A stretch of DNA of 64,000 bases from Zonotrichia leucophrys gambelii (taxonomy: Eukaryota; Chordata; Aves; Passeriformes; Passerellidae): assembly GCF_028769735.1 (NCBI RefSeq), contig NC_088173.1, positions 24,430,038 to 24,494,037 of the forward strand, written 5' to 3'. This document shows, piece by piece, positions 63,043-64,000 of the stretch; positions within the stretch are counted from its first letter, which is position 1, and each line of letters opens with the position of its first letter. Position numbers and translations under genes: made by a program. The notes under the pieces were generated by a model. It searched no databases. It was not told the DNA's origin and was given only the letters and a program-made list of their open reading frames with translations.

Positions 63043-64000
63043 GGCATTAAAAGAATGACCTCTTCAGCCATCACAATTTTACTTTTCCTGGAAAGGAACA
63101 ATTTATTGCAATTTCTGCAACCTAATAAAATTAAATTGTAAGCACCCATATGTCTAAATTACTAAATGAGAAAAATGTCTAAATAAGTAATTCCTAGCAT
63201 AAGTCACACACATTAGTTCTGACTTCTGGTTCTGCAAAGGTACTTTTCTGGTTTAGAGGACAATTCTTTAACCATACTATCTACTACCTAAAATTAATAA
63301 AATATATATGAAAAAGATAGTGCTAAGCTTTTAAATGTATTACAGCAAAGCTTCAGATCATGATAAACCCTAAGACATTTTATGCCCACAAGTCCTTTTT
63401 TTTCAATAAATAGACAAAGAATTTTTAAAAACACACTGAATACAGCTTTGCAATGGATAATGTGAAAATATTACACCGCAAAAATAAACTGTTCTATTGA
63501 AAGCATTAAGCCATGGATTCCAAAGGTGTTGCACATGTACCTCTAGGAATAGCTCATCACTGCTGAGAGGCAAAAAAACCCAAATCAGTGAGACCCCCCT
63601 GCATTCAGAACTATCAAAGGCTGAAAACTGCAATAGTGACCCGAGGTGTGTGAGCAGCTCCGCTGAGAGCTGATGCTGCACCATCTGCTGAGGACATTTC
63701 TACAAAGCAATGCCAAAAGTTGCTCCACAGAACTGGGTCCCACAGGCTTTCCCTGCTGATGCAAAGCTCCATCTGGGACACAAAACTTGTCCAGTGTCTA
63801 CAGCAGCATCACCCAACTTCAAGCACCATCAGGCTTGCTACTCCTCACTGCAATCTGTCATCTCCAGGGATTTGTGCCTCAGTTCAGGATTGGTTACTTC
63901 TAGCCAGCCACTGCTGAGCACTTGTACTTAACTGCAGTCCAGGATCAACCTCCAAACCATGTGGAAATACCCCAACAACTGAGTCAATAGGATGAAGGAG

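Larger units (their letters stand above)
52379..64000 (-). other. MND1: MND1 intron (partial, continues beyond the window)
   Basis: This is at least 11.6 kb of intron upstream of the 52304-52378 exon. It contains a 1.6 kb internally deleted CR1 copy, a second short CR1 3' end near 63000 and a (CTAA)n repeat. I looked for the missing MND1 segments (the winged-helix region and the conserved YYWAFPSKALHxRKHKLE block) and did not find them, so those exons should lie above 64000. Confidence 0.7.

Noticed and set aside
1..64000. tRNA, rRNA, known microRNA or snoRNA genes, and CRISPR-like arrays
   Set aside because: I looked for promoter-box and repeat-spacer patterns by eye and saw none. A covariance-model search would be needed to exclude small RNA genes.

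Overview
This is a stretch of vertebrate nuclear DNA, almost certainly from a bird. It carries several CR1 LINE fragments, and the only protein-coding sequence I can support is split into short exons with GT-AG introns. Two genes are present, both on the minus strand, and both run off the window: TMEM131L (5' exons only, continuing past base 1) and MND1 (3' exons only, with its 5' exons beyond base 64000). From memory of the human map, MND1 lies immediately upstream of TMEM131L in the same orientation on 4q31.3, so the order seen here is the conserved amniote synteny. The species cannot be fixed from the sequence. CR1 is also found in turtles and crocodilians, but the density and style fit a bird.

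Layout from low to high coordinate: 1-4683 is TMEM131L intron 3 (partial, one CR1 fragment). 4684-4727 is TMEM131L exon 3. 4728-11781 is intron 2. 11782-11852 is exon 2 and 12165-12288 is the coding part of exon 1, with a 312-base intron between them. Both exons sit inside a CpG island of about 11610-12720 that is the promoter region. 12289-33288 is the 5' flank of TMEM131L plus the roughly 21 kb gap to MND1. It holds a CR1 fragment beside the island, an (ATGAG)n satellite, a 35-base-arm palindrome, and GATA/TAAT-rich DNA that may be regulatory. MND1 then runs right to left: poly(A) signal at 33289-33294, terminal exon 33415-33521, and exons 35146-35190, 50374-50488 and 52304-52378. Together these encode the last 113 residues, corresponding to human positions 93-205. 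The DNA above 52378 is MND1 intron and contains a 1.6 kb CR1 copy with an internal deletion.

The two genes are neighbours but not functionally linked. MND1 is the meiotic partner of HOP2 in homologous strand exchange. TMEM131L is a type I membrane protein connected with Wnt signalling and thymocyte growth. All splice phases that can be tested within each gene fit, and no frameshift or premature stop was seen in the exons. I found no undescribed system. The items worth a second look are possible regulatory elements, two palindromes, small duplications and the structure of the CR1 copies. Most other open frames are chance frames in AT-rich or GC-rich DNA.
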